Assembly (NCBI RefSeq): GCF_003711515.1
Contig: NW_021167080.1
Coordinates: 504,430 to 568,429 of the forward strand
DNA length: 64,000 bases
Direction: 5' to 3'
Source of the DNA: Sodiomyces alkalinus F11
Lineage: Eukaryota; Ascomycota; Sordariomycetes; Glomerellales; Plectosphaerellaceae
Part shown: one piece after another, positions 34,917 to 44,300 of the stretch
How the letters are laid out: each line of letters opens with the position of its first letter
Position numbering within the stretch: the stretch's first letter is position 1
Position numbers and translations under genes: made by a program
The notes under the pieces: generated by a model
Told to the model about the DNA's origin: nothing
Database searches by the model: none
What the model saw: the letters and a program-made list of their open reading frames with translations, nothing else

Positions 34917-36828
34917 TTACCAGGAGAAGGCCTCCTCGACGAAATCAACTTTGCCGTCGTACTGGCGTTTGCGAACAGCGCGCCGCACGTCATCACTGAG
35001 AACCCCTGGCCCGCACACCGTTACACCCATGGCCCCAATCTGCTGCTCAACCTCGGTCGCTAAGAGAGTGTCGATATTAGGCCGACCAGGAAACATCTGC
35101 ACCGTTGCAGAGGGGCTGTGGATCTCCTTGCTCGACCGAGGCCGGCTCACGAAGAGCATGATGCGTAGAACGTCCCTACGTTTCGGCAGGGCGAGGATCT
35201 TCGTCATCCAGGGACGGATCCACTCGAGATGTTCAGGGGTTTGAATGACCCAGACCAAAATGACTCGCCTGGTCGCCACGGTCTCATTGGCGTATCCAAT
35301 GACTAGGTCCCTGACGTGCGGGACTGCTTGGGTAATGCCAACACCGCCTGCAATGAGCATTACAGTGCCATACGACCGCATGTCATGCAGTTGACCATAT
35401 GGCCCTTCGACGAAGCATGTTGTCTGCATTTGGCCTCGAGGGCAAGCTACAGCTTTCTGGTAGAGTTTGTTGGTGAACCCCGTCCTCCCCCGGATAATGA
35501 ATGAGATGGTCGTTCTGCACTTCTCCGAGGTGCGTCGATGATTTACGGCCAGTTTCTCCAGTGCATCATCCTCGGTCTCTTCGCTCCAAGCCACGGAGAA
35601 GGGGTGCGATTGCCAGAGGCCGATGGACGGGATGTATATATACGCATGCTGCGCAGGCTTGACGACCCACGGCCTCGCCATTGACAGAGTCACTCGTACT
35701 GCGTTGCCGGGAAGTGCCTCCACCAGGGCTCGGCTACCCCCTGTGCCGACGTTGGTGTATAACAGTCGGACCACACGCCATAGCCGATCTGTGGCCCAAA
35801 GGACGATGGCGGCTATCAAGTACGGGAGCTGCGGGAGATCCTTCAGACTCAGATGATACCAAGTACCGATGACAGCCAGGATGGCCAGGCCAATGTGGAG
35901 CAGCTTGAACATCTCGTAGAAGCCATGGCGGATGGGGCTCCAAGCTTGAATGAAAATTGCTATGAATCCGCAGGTGCCCTAAGTCTTGTGAGTATAGGTT
36001 CATGATTCATGACAACGAGAGGGCCAGCCGGCAGGGGAAAAAAGACGAAAAAAAAGCGCCTTACAAGAAACCCCCAGAACATGTACTCGACTCTGAAGAC
36101 AGTCTCGAACCCGGCCTTAAGGCTATCTTCATGCGCCTTGGAGACAAGGAAGGCCGTAGTATGGGCAACGGCCTCGAGAACAACAATACGTCCGAACCAG
36201 CGATGAAGCAGGTTGAACGTGTCGAAGGAAACGCCCAGCAATCCGATAAGGGGGTTATTTCGAGCCGCCATGAGAAAAAGAGGTATCTGCATGGTTAATA
36301 GGAAAAAAATGAACAAGGAGCACTTGAGAAAGAAGGAAGAGGGGGGGGCGACAGAGAACATACCATGTTCGCGACGGCTAATACCCCTGTTCTGTTTCGG
36401 AATCTCCTCACTGCATCGTCAAATGTAGCTGCAAAAGGGATGTCGACGACGGAGAAAGCCACGTTTGAGGCAAAGTACGCGACAAGAAATATGAGCTGAA
36501 GGCGCGTCGGCAATGTGCCCATGTTGATGGCGCTACTCAGCTGGAACTCGCGGTTGTGTCGCCTGCTGAAAATGGGGGCGTACAGAATGTTCTTCTTGAA
36601 AAACGACAGTTTGCAGGACTCTGCAGTGAAGTAACGCTGCGACTCGTTGCTCAGGCAAGCCATGGAACGGACGAACTTGAAGATTTGAGTCGATAATCTC
36701 CACGTAATGAGAATGATAGAAACTCCGGCGACGATAAAATAGAGGTATCTGGTGAGGGACTCGTTGATCGCGGATGCTGCGGCCTTGGCCGCGATGGCCT
36801 CGGGAGAGTCTCTCGCGGCGGGGGGCAT
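34917..36828 (-). CDS. Ferric reductase-like transmembrane flavocytochrome (FRE/NOX family), 582 aa, two introns
   Basis: Joined as 36828-36364, 36286-36065 and 35978-34917. Introns are GTATGT...CAG (77 bp) and GTAAGG...TAG (86 bp), both in phase. The product moves electrons from NADPH through FAD and two haems across the membrane, reducing Fe(III) or Cu(II) outside the cell. A first membrane segment lies near residues 28-45. The ferric-reductase core carries two HX13H pairs, H183/H197 (LLHRW, VAHTT) and H257/H271 (LLHIG, WYHL), the known bis-haem ligands. The FAD site HPFS is at 354-357. The NADPH site is EGPYG (420-424), AGGVGIT (439-445) and CGPG (551-554). The protein ends FVEEAFSW. Length suits the family. 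I start at the ATG at 36,828 because an in-frame TAG lies just upstream of the longer TTG-initiated frame. An extra 5' exon is possible. No secretion signal is evident. All key residues are intact. Confidence 0.93.
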
Positions 36829-37505
36829 GATATGCTGCTCCCCGTCGCCCAGTTGAGTTGTCCTTCGAATGTTTGCGTCCAACTGACAAACCTAGGCCGA
36901 AGCGGGTGATTCGCGACCAGGAGCACGATATTTGAGAAGGGAAGGTGTAGTGTGCGACCAGAACATAGCTGTCCAACCCGTGGAATTGGCGACGATAATA
37001 ATCAGATCAAAGAAAGGTGCCCATGGCAAACCAGGCCATCACCTCTTGTTGGAACGAGAACGAGAGTGAAGAAGTGATGATATTTGCCGGCACCATCTGC
37101 TTCGTAAAGAACGTGAAGCGAATAGAAGTGTGCTGATCAGGCGAAAGAACGAGAACAACTCGATTCAGAGGTACGACGCCACGAGATAAATGGGGGGTTA
37201 AGAAAAAGTCGACCTTCCACCCTGTCCCTATGCAGGCCAATGCCGCGACACGATCGGAGTGTGAATGTGGGTAGAGGCATTTAGGAAATGATTGGAGAGA
37301 GCCTCAGACGCCAGGTACCGGGAGTTATGGAGGGCAGGGCGACGGGGTTGTTGTCAATTTCAGGATATTAAGATGTCGATCGGCCTGACTGTTTCACCTG
37401 TTCGGTTTTGGACCGCTTGACTCGCAAAAGTCGGGTACACACGACTGTACCCACCTAATTAACCTGTTACGCGCTGTAAGCCACCAGACATACCCCGGCA
37501 GTTAA
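36829..37505 (-). other. Upstream region of the ferric reductase gene
   Basis: Gap of 677 bp between the reductase start and the stop of the short-chain dehydrogenase, both on the minus strand. It should hold the reductase promoter and the dehydrogenase 3' UTR. A near-match to the siderophore GATA-factor site is at 37,001-37,009. A weak minus-strand frame at 37,007-37,240 has no domain and is not called. Confidence 0.5.
37001..37009 (+). promoter_or_regulatory. Possible GATA-type iron-regulator site (8 of 9 match)
   Basis: ATCAGATCA differs at one base from ATCWGATAA, the site known for SreA/SRE-type GATA repressors of fungal iron genes. It lies about 170 bp upstream of the chosen reductase start, next to a CGATAA at about 36,993. 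A single 8-of-9 match is weak evidence; iron repression of this gene is a hypothesis. Confidence 0.2.
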
Positions 37506-38681
37506 TCATCCATTCCTCAATACTGCTGCGCCCTTATCCTGGTCAGAATCTCCAACCTCCTGCTCCGTAACCAGCCGACGGCTCCTTGCCTCTGGTTCCT
37601 CTCCCACCTGATCGGGGGCTGATGGGAAGTTGAGATGCTTCCAGTCCTCAAGCTCCTCCGTAACAGACCTCAGTCTATCCCTGATGCTCTCAATAGCATA
37701 GCTCCCAAGCAGCAGACGCAGAGGAGGATAGGAACAGTGAGCAAGCTGCCACACGAGTTCCGCACACTTGACTGCGCTCGTCGGCTGGCGATCTCCAAGC
37801 CACTGTACCATCCTTTTGGCGTGTAGAGCAGGCGACGTGGCCTGTGCATACGGCTCGCTGGCCGGCTTGATCAAGAAGTGACCCCAGGTAGGAAGAGGGT
37901 TAACTAAGCTGTCAGGCTCGTCCCGCCGAACAAGGCCGGGCTCGACAAGCGTAGCTTTCACATTAAAAGAATCTGTCTCGTACAGCATAGCTTCGATGAG
38001 GCCCTCCACCGCGTACTTGGTCGCACAATAAGGACCGAGACCAGGCACACCCAGGGCGCCAGACGTGGAGCTGAAGATGAGATACCGACCGCCATTCTGC
38101 TTGCGGAAGTAGGGAAGGCTGGCCTGGATAATGTTCAACGTACCCATGTAGTTGGTCTCGAATTGATTGCGGACCTCGTGCTCATCCTGGTCCTCGCATG
38201 CACCAATGACGCCGTACCCGGAACAGTTGGCAATGACATCGATTCGGCCGAAACGAGCAAGGGCGCTCTCGATAACACCGGCAACAGATTCGGCGACTCT
38301 TACATCGCACAGGGTGCCCAAATAGTTGTCGCCTTGGGTAGCATCTCTCATCTCCTTGGGTGTGGTCTCGAATGTCCTTCCGACGGACGTGACAGATTCT
38401 CCACGGGACATCGCGCATTTAACGAGAGACCGCCCCATGTGTCCTGTACCTCCGAAGACCTAAGAGTGGCCTGATCAACCATCTGACCCTTTCCATCTTG
38501 CTGTGCCAGGAATTTCTGCCCGGGGCGGGGATTTACATGCACATACTATCCAAACAAGCCGTCTCCGAGGTTGTTCGGGGTGAGGCGGATCGCAGCTAGC
38601 AGGCAAGTAGAGTCTAGGTCTGGGAGCGACGTCGGCCCCGGAGGCTCCCGTGCCATCAGGGTTGTGACCCCTGGTGTCCAT
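37506..38681 (-). CDS. Short-chain dehydrogenase/reductase (SDR), 362 aa, one intron
   Basis: Joined as 38681-38547 and 38459-37506. The 87-bp intron is GTATGT...CTTAG, phase 0. Exon 1 ends RRRLVWI and exon 2 begins VFGGTGHMG, which together rebuild the first beta strand and glycine loop of a Rossmann fold. Classical SDR catalytic features are present: NCSG at about 123-126 (usually NNAG), Ser in FSSTSG (about 173-178), and Y189-x3-K193 in PYCATK. VEPGLV follows. The dinucleotide loop (residues 48-54, GGTGHMG) departs from the classical TGxxxGxG. The first 38 residues are Pro/Gly-rich and poorly conserved in feel, so the start may be wrong or an upstream exon may be missing. It oxidises or reduces a hydroxyl or carbonyl with NAD(P)(H); the substrate is not predictable. 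The C-terminus is polar. It lies upstream of the reductase on the same strand. Confidence 0.85.
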
Positions 38682-38771
38682 GTTTTGTCAGATACAGCGT
38701 AACTGGACCCGTCAAATAGGGTCAAAATTAAGGGGTTGGAATCGTAGATTGATTAAGACGATTATTGTCGT
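38682..38771. other. Upstream of the SDR gene, right edge of the unmutated island
   Basis: A short stretch with normal CA/TG content between the SDR start and the left arm of the inverted-repeat element. No motif stands out. Confidence 0.5.
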
Positions 38772-38868
38772 AGAGGTTACAGATAAACTGATATTGAAGA
38801 CTGTGGCTAAGCTGATAGTAGGTGTGGGTCCGAGTGGGGCGAAAAGTTGAGCTGAGGGTTGCTATGGG
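38772..38868 (+). repeat. Left arm of a 97-bp inverted repeat (unmutated)
   Basis: Its reverse complement matches 39,989-40,085 along the whole length, including CGGACCCACACCTA and CAATATCAGTTTATCTGTA. This arm keeps CA and TG where the right arm has TA, so it escaped RIP. With the array in between it forms a fold-back structure. Confidence 0.88.
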
Positions 38869-38872
38869 GCTA

Positions 38873-39760
38873 TTCATTAAGGTCACGTGACTAAGGATCT
38901 TAGGTAACCACCCTTATAATAGGTAGGAGAANNNNNNNNNNNNNNNNNNNNNNNNNNNNNNNNNNNNNNNNNNNNNNNNNNNNNNNNNNNNNNNNNNNNN
39001 NNNNNNNNNNNNNNNNNNNNNNNNNNTATAATAGGTAAGAGATAAACACTCTTACTTATTAAGGTCACGTGACTAAATATCTTAGGTAACCACACTTATA
39101 ATAAGTAGGAGAAAAACTCTTGTACTTATGAAGGTTATATAACTAAATATCTTAGGTAACTACCCATATAATAAATAAGAGAAAAACTCGCTTATATATT
39201 AAGATTATATAACTAAATATCTTAGGTAACTACCCCTATAATACGTAGGAGAAACTCTTTTATTTATTAAGGTTATATAACTAGATATCTTAGATAATTA
39301 CCCTTATAATAAGTAGGAGAAAAACTCTATTAATTACTAAGATTATATAACTAGATATCTTAGGTAACTACCCTTATAATAAGTAGGAGAAAAACTCTAT
39401 TAATTACTAAGATTATATAACTAGATATCTTAGGTAACTACCCTTATAATAGGTAGGAGAAAAAACACTCTTACTTATTAAGGTCACGTGACTAAATATG
39501 TTAGGTAACTACCCTTATAATAGTAAAAGAAAAACTATTTTATTTATTACGGTTATATAACTAGATATCTTAGGTAACTACTCTTATAATAGGTAAGAGA
39601 AACATACTTTTACTTATTAAGGTTACGTGACTAAATATCTTAGGTAACCACCCTTATAATAGGTAGGAGACTAATACTCTTATTTATTAAGGGTATATAA
39701 CTAAGTCTCTTAGGTAACTACTCTTATAAAAAGTAAAAGAAAAATACTCTTTATAATAAT
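38873..39760 (+). repeat. Minisatellite array, unit about 68 bp, with an assembly gap
   Basis: About 13 tandem units of the type TTATTAAGGT[CACGTG]ACTAAATATCTTAGGTAACYACCCTTATAATAGGTAGGAGAAAAACTCT, read here in pieces. Some units carry the palindrome GGTCACGTGACT; in others it is TTATATAACT, its RIP product. Unit length and ends vary. 38,932-39,026 is a run of 95 N, so the unit count is a minimum. Confidence 0.92.
38932..39026. other. Assembly gap (95 N)
   Basis: A run of N inside the minisatellite, probably a collapsed or unresolved part of the array. The open frame across it at 38,883-39,095 is an artefact. Confidence 0.99.
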
Positions 39761-39988
39761 ATAAAAGTTTCTTTTGGTACTAATAGAAAAGCACTCTTTA
39801 TAATAAGTAATATAAGAACCGTTAACAGAGATACTCCTTATAATATATTTAATATAATCGCGAAATAGTTTAACTAATTAATTAGGCGTATTAGGACAAA
39901 AGTGGGGAAAACACGTTAACGTGTTACGACACGACTCGTAAAGCTAGGAGAGACGACGTTTCCCTAGGGTGACTAATCAGAAAGCAGA
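39761..39988. other. A/T-rich interior of the inverted-repeat element
   Basis: No gene. Partial unit-like sequences (ACTCTTTATAATAA) fade out. A perfect palindrome ACACGTTAACGTGT lies at about 39,911-39,925. Confidence 0.5.
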
Positions 39989-40085
39989 CCCATAGCAACC
40001 CTTAGCTTACCTTTTCGCCCTACTCGGACCCACACCTACCCTTAGCTTAGCCACGGTCTTCAATATCAGTTTATCTGTAGTCTCT
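39989..40085 (-). repeat. Right arm of the 97-bp inverted repeat (RIP-mutated), cut by copia C3
   Basis: Reverse complement of 38,772-38,868 with many CA/TG changed to TA. It ends exactly where the LTR of copia C3 begins (TATCGTATAGG). The rest of the arm, if any, should lie beyond the 3' end of C3, outside the window. Confidence 0.85.
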
Positions 40086-40104
40086 TATCGTATAGGTATA
40101 GACC
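40086..40104 (+). repeat. First 19 bp of the 5' LTR of copia C3 (split by C2)
   Basis: TATCGTATAGG then TATAGACC matches the LTR start of family C (TGTCGTATAGGCACACGGACC). The last five bases, AGACC, are the target duplication of C2. The LTR continues at 52,537 after C2. Confidence 0.75.
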
Positions 40105-40367
40105 TGTCGTATAGGCACACGGACCACGATGTGGTCTATAAGGGATCCAGGGGGGATCCACGCTATAACTAAGGGCTTCGGATATAATAGGAGCGGATAC
40201 TGGAAAAGACCGGATAGGAACTAAATAATATAGTACCTATAATAGAGTCTTTACCACCTAAATTACGGGTATAAGAGACTCTGATAGATATAACTTAATA
40301 TAATATATATACACGAGATTTCTGCTCTACTAAGTTAGTTATCTAAGTGCCTATTTAACGTGTGATA
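40105..40367 (+). repeat. 5' LTR of C2 (263 bp)
   Basis: Partner of 52,269-52,531. It starts TGTCGTATAGGCACACGG and ends GTGTGATA (ancestral GTGCGACA). Confidence 0.92.
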
Positions 40368-40564
40368 GTTATAAGCCCGGTTTATAACGCCTAAATAATA
40401 GATATTAATAAGGCTACCCCTATTCCACTATAAAAAGTCATCACGTTTATATAAGCACTTTAAAATAACTACTATCGACCTAATTAGAGTAATTAAGAGA
40501 TTCATTAACCTACCTATTAATTAACTAACCGATAAACAATAGACTAATAAAAATATCTTCTAAC

Positions 40565-40869
40565 GTATCTAACGCCGAATAGAAGGCGGCCGCCACTACC
40601 CTTATTAACTAAAGGGATTAGGTAGTATAGGAGCGCGCCGTCCGCGGTAAATCTACCTGCTACTAGGATAACTACCTTAATCTAAAGCTAAGCGACGAGG
40701 AGGCTAATGCCTACCTCCTCCCTATACTTATACCACCTAACGTTCGTAAGTACGAAGCCCTTGTCGTGGACCTAGACGCGGAGGAGGCCACGGCTACGGC
40801 CACCACGTCTTCCACCGTCACGCTAAAGGGCGATAAGGCCGCCGATAACACGGCCGCTGCCACGGCGGC
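40565..40869 (+). pseudogene. C2 polyprotein, N-terminal gag part before insertion of D
   Basis: Gag frame aligning with C1 23,348 onward and C3 52,960 onward. C3 keeps ATG at its start, while here the codon reads GTA. The frame passes through VVDLDAEEATATATTSS and stops at the D insertion site GCGGC. It resumes at 46,978. Confidence 0.8.
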
Positions 40870-41061
40870 TATTAGATACCACCACACACTTATCGGGGTG
40901 TGACTTGCGCTATTTATATAATCGGATAGAGTACTTCCGACAGATGTATCTATATCGATTTCCCCTCCTTTTACTGTATAGTTAGATATTTCCGCAGAGT
41001 ATCTTTTACTCTTCTTTAATACATATATATATCGTTTGCATACCTTATATATATGCTAATA
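40870..41061 (+). repeat. 5' LTR of D (192 bp)
   Basis: Starts TATTAGATACC (TG changed to TA) and ends TGCTAATA. Partner is 46,781-46,972. Confidence 0.94.
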
Positions 41062-41325
41062 GTTATAAGCCCGGCGTTCTAATAAACGAAGCTATTCTAA
41101 TAGATCCTATAGCTTTAGGGCAGTTAAAATAGCCTTAAGTCTATAGCGGTTAGCTTAGTATTATTAGCTACGTCCGCCTGCTTTATTATAACCGTTATTT
41201 CGTTATTCCGTTAATAAATCGCTTAATCCCCTCTCGTTCTATCTCGTATAATCGCTCCTTATTTAATCGGTCCGTTATAGTCGGTTTCGATAGTTTATTT
41301 CCCTATAGTCCTAGTTAGTCAGACA

Positions 41326-44300
41326 ATGGCCTTAACTACGGCATTGCCTATAATAGGCTACACGATCCTTACCTTACTAAAAGAATAGCGCCGTTAGATC
41401 GAGGCTGTTATGCAGATAGCCTACGCTAAATAGGTCTCTAACCTTATTAATCCAGACCTTAAGGAATCTAAACGTCCTTAATAGCTCGAATCCTCGGAAC
41501 CTTTAGAAGAAGGTAACGATGATAATACCTAGGATCGTAAGTTTAAGCTATAGAACGTTAAAGAGAATAAATATTAGTAATAGTAATAAGGTCTAACTGC
41601 TTTTCACAACTATATCGCGAAGATAGTTAATCCTAACCTTAAAGATTAGTACGTAGGGAAGAAGGAGGTTAAAGATATCCTAATCGCCTTAAAGGACTAT
41701 CTTAAACCTACTAACACTGCCTAGAAGTCCTTAGTTAAGAAGAGATAGGATGAATGTATATAAAATATACGGAGGATACCCTATAAGCGTTAGCTTTAGG
41801 ACTTTATATTGCTATACCGAGATTCAAATACCTATAGCGTTAGATCTTCTAATACTATAGAGTATTAACTCGACGCGTTTTTTAGGGCTATCGGTATTAT
41901 AGGTTTAGAGTGGTTAGAGGCGCGTTTTACAGAGATTTTAAGAGAGGATAAGGAAGACTAACCTACTATCGAAGAGGTTATAAACGAATATACAGTTTGG
42001 TTACGCTATAGACATCCCTATAGGCTTAATACGAAGCCTATAGCGTTATCGTTTTATACGGCGATATTCCTAGGAAAGGATAAAGATAGTAGATAATAGC
42101 CTACTAATTAGGGAGGTTAGTAGTAATAAGGAAAAAAGGATTTTTCGGCACCTCGGGAATATATCTACGATTACGTTAAGATAGGAAGAGCTAAACGCTA
42201 CTACTACCCGTGGAGTACTTACCCGAGCATTAATCTAATACGCCGCTAAAAGGGCTTTACGCCCTTAAAGGAGGTGGTGGAACGCTACGACCGCGTTATG
42301 AAGAGCTAGAGTGCTTCTAAGTAAAAGAAGTTCAGGGAGTATATTAAAAAGAATATTAATAAGGCGAAAAATAAGGTAAAAGAGTCTAAAGCTAAGTTAC
42401 TAGAGAAAGATTAGTTTAAGAAAGTATCTAATTTCGTTAATAATAGAGAAGAGGATTCTGATAATAGCTTTTACGATATGTATTTTGCCTTTAATTTTAT
42501 AGGTGAAGAGGTGGATTTATTAACCTCGTAGTCGCCGTCGGTTTTCTCGCTCCTATAGACTAAATAAGTGGTTAGTAACGATCTTTTTAATTAGTTATTA
42601 ATCGATTCGGGGTCCCTAAGGTATATAACTAATTAACGCTACCTACTCGAGGACTTTTAGCCTACTACTATTATTATTAGATTTTAGATAGGTGGTGGCA
42701 TCTTTAATCTAGTAGAGGGGTACGGCACCCTGCGTCTTTAGGTTAAAGATATAAAAGGATATCCTTATACTCTTATGCTAAAGAATGTGGCGTTTATGGA
42801 TGGATACCCTATAACGCTGCTAGTAACGCGTAGGTTATAGAAGGGTTAGAACGCTGTTTTTATAACCGGTAGAGATATCTTAGTATTGGACCGATATACC
42901 TGCCTGCTGTTAATTAACGTTAACGGCTAATATACCCTTAAACTAACTAAGGGTACGCTATAGCGCTTATAGTAGTAATAGCAGAGCTATTTTAATAGCT
43001 CGAGGGAACTAAAGGCTATAAGCGTGGCCGATGCCTATTTATAGTATAAGAGGCTAGGGCACGTAAACCCTTGAGCACTGGCGTAGTTATTAAAAAGCTG
43101 CGTGGGAGGTATCGTGGCTTTAAAAGGAAGAGCGGTACCTTTGGTGGTAGACTATAAGGCTTACGCTATTAGTAAGGTAAAAAGGATAGTATCGCGACGT
43201 CCACCTACTTATAGGCTAATAAGGCCTTTTTAGAGGATTAACGTGGATCTGTTTTCTATAGATCCTGCCGCTAACGGCGATAATACTATTACCCTGTTCT
43301 ATAATCCCTGCACATATAAAAACGTGACTAGAACGATACTAGGGTATAAATATATACTATCCTTAATAGCTAACTTCGAACTCTTTTTATAGAGGTAGTA
43401 TAGGCTACTTATTAGTGTGATTAGACTCGACGGAGAGAGGGCGTTATAGAAGAAGCTGGATAACTAGTCTTTAAATCGTGGTATCCTACTAGAAAGATCG
43501 GCTCCTTATATAGCCGTATAGAACGCTAACGCCGAACGGTATAAGGGTATTATCTCCGCTATCGTAAGGGTATTAGTAGATACCTTAAGCTTTTAATAGG
43601 ATCTATAGCCAGAGATTATTATAGTAGCCACTTACCTGTATAACCGGATTCCGCGCAGGGATCTAGGCTGGCAAGCACCCGAGGGAGTATTGAACGCGTG
43701 GCTGTAAAAAGAGGGTATCGTTAGCTTTATAGCCGGAACCAATCCCTTAATTACGCACCTAAAGAGGTATAGTTATAAGGCGTACGCGTTGACTGCTGAC
43801 TACCTGCGAGGGAGGCATAAGAACGAAAAGCTCGCGCCGAGGCTATATATCGGTTATTCAATCGGTTACGAAGGCACTAATATTTTTCGGATTCAGATGC
43901 TAAAACTAAGGAGGATCCTGCATATAAGGGTTATCCTATTCGACGAGTTAGTTCTTTATGAAAATAGGGGAGAGGAGCCTAATATGCCTCTAGAACTGTA
44001 TAAAGAGCTTAATCTGCCGTTAGATTATGAGATTCACGATCCTTTTAGCGTTATAACAGATATCGTCGATTTCGGTATATCTATAGTAACGTAGCAGAAC
44101 TCCACGATAAAGGCTTTATAAGAGGGAAGGAGGCGTTAATAATAGCCTTAATCGTTAAAATCTAGGGGGGTAGCCGGCGGTAGTGGTGAAGAATTAAAAA
44201 CCACTACTAACGTAAAAACCACCGAAAACGCCTCTAAAAACTAATAGGTTACTAACTAAGAGGTATTACGTGGAATAGCTGCTACGGCCGTGGCAGGCAC

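Noticed and set aside
36295..36882. 195-codon frame starting at 36,882 as the reductase N-terminus
   Set aside because: Its first codon is TTG, with an in-frame TAG just upstream; the first ATG in this frame is at 36,828, and its end runs into intron 1.
37007..37240. 77-codon frame upstream of the ferric reductase as an extra first exon
   Set aside because: No good splice join to the reductase frame was found and no family resemblance; left as promoter region.
38883..39095. Open frame across the N run
   Set aside because: Artefact of the assembly gap.
43789..44094. 101-codon open frame as a gene
   Set aside because: It is a stretch of the D copia integrase tail that happened to escape stops.
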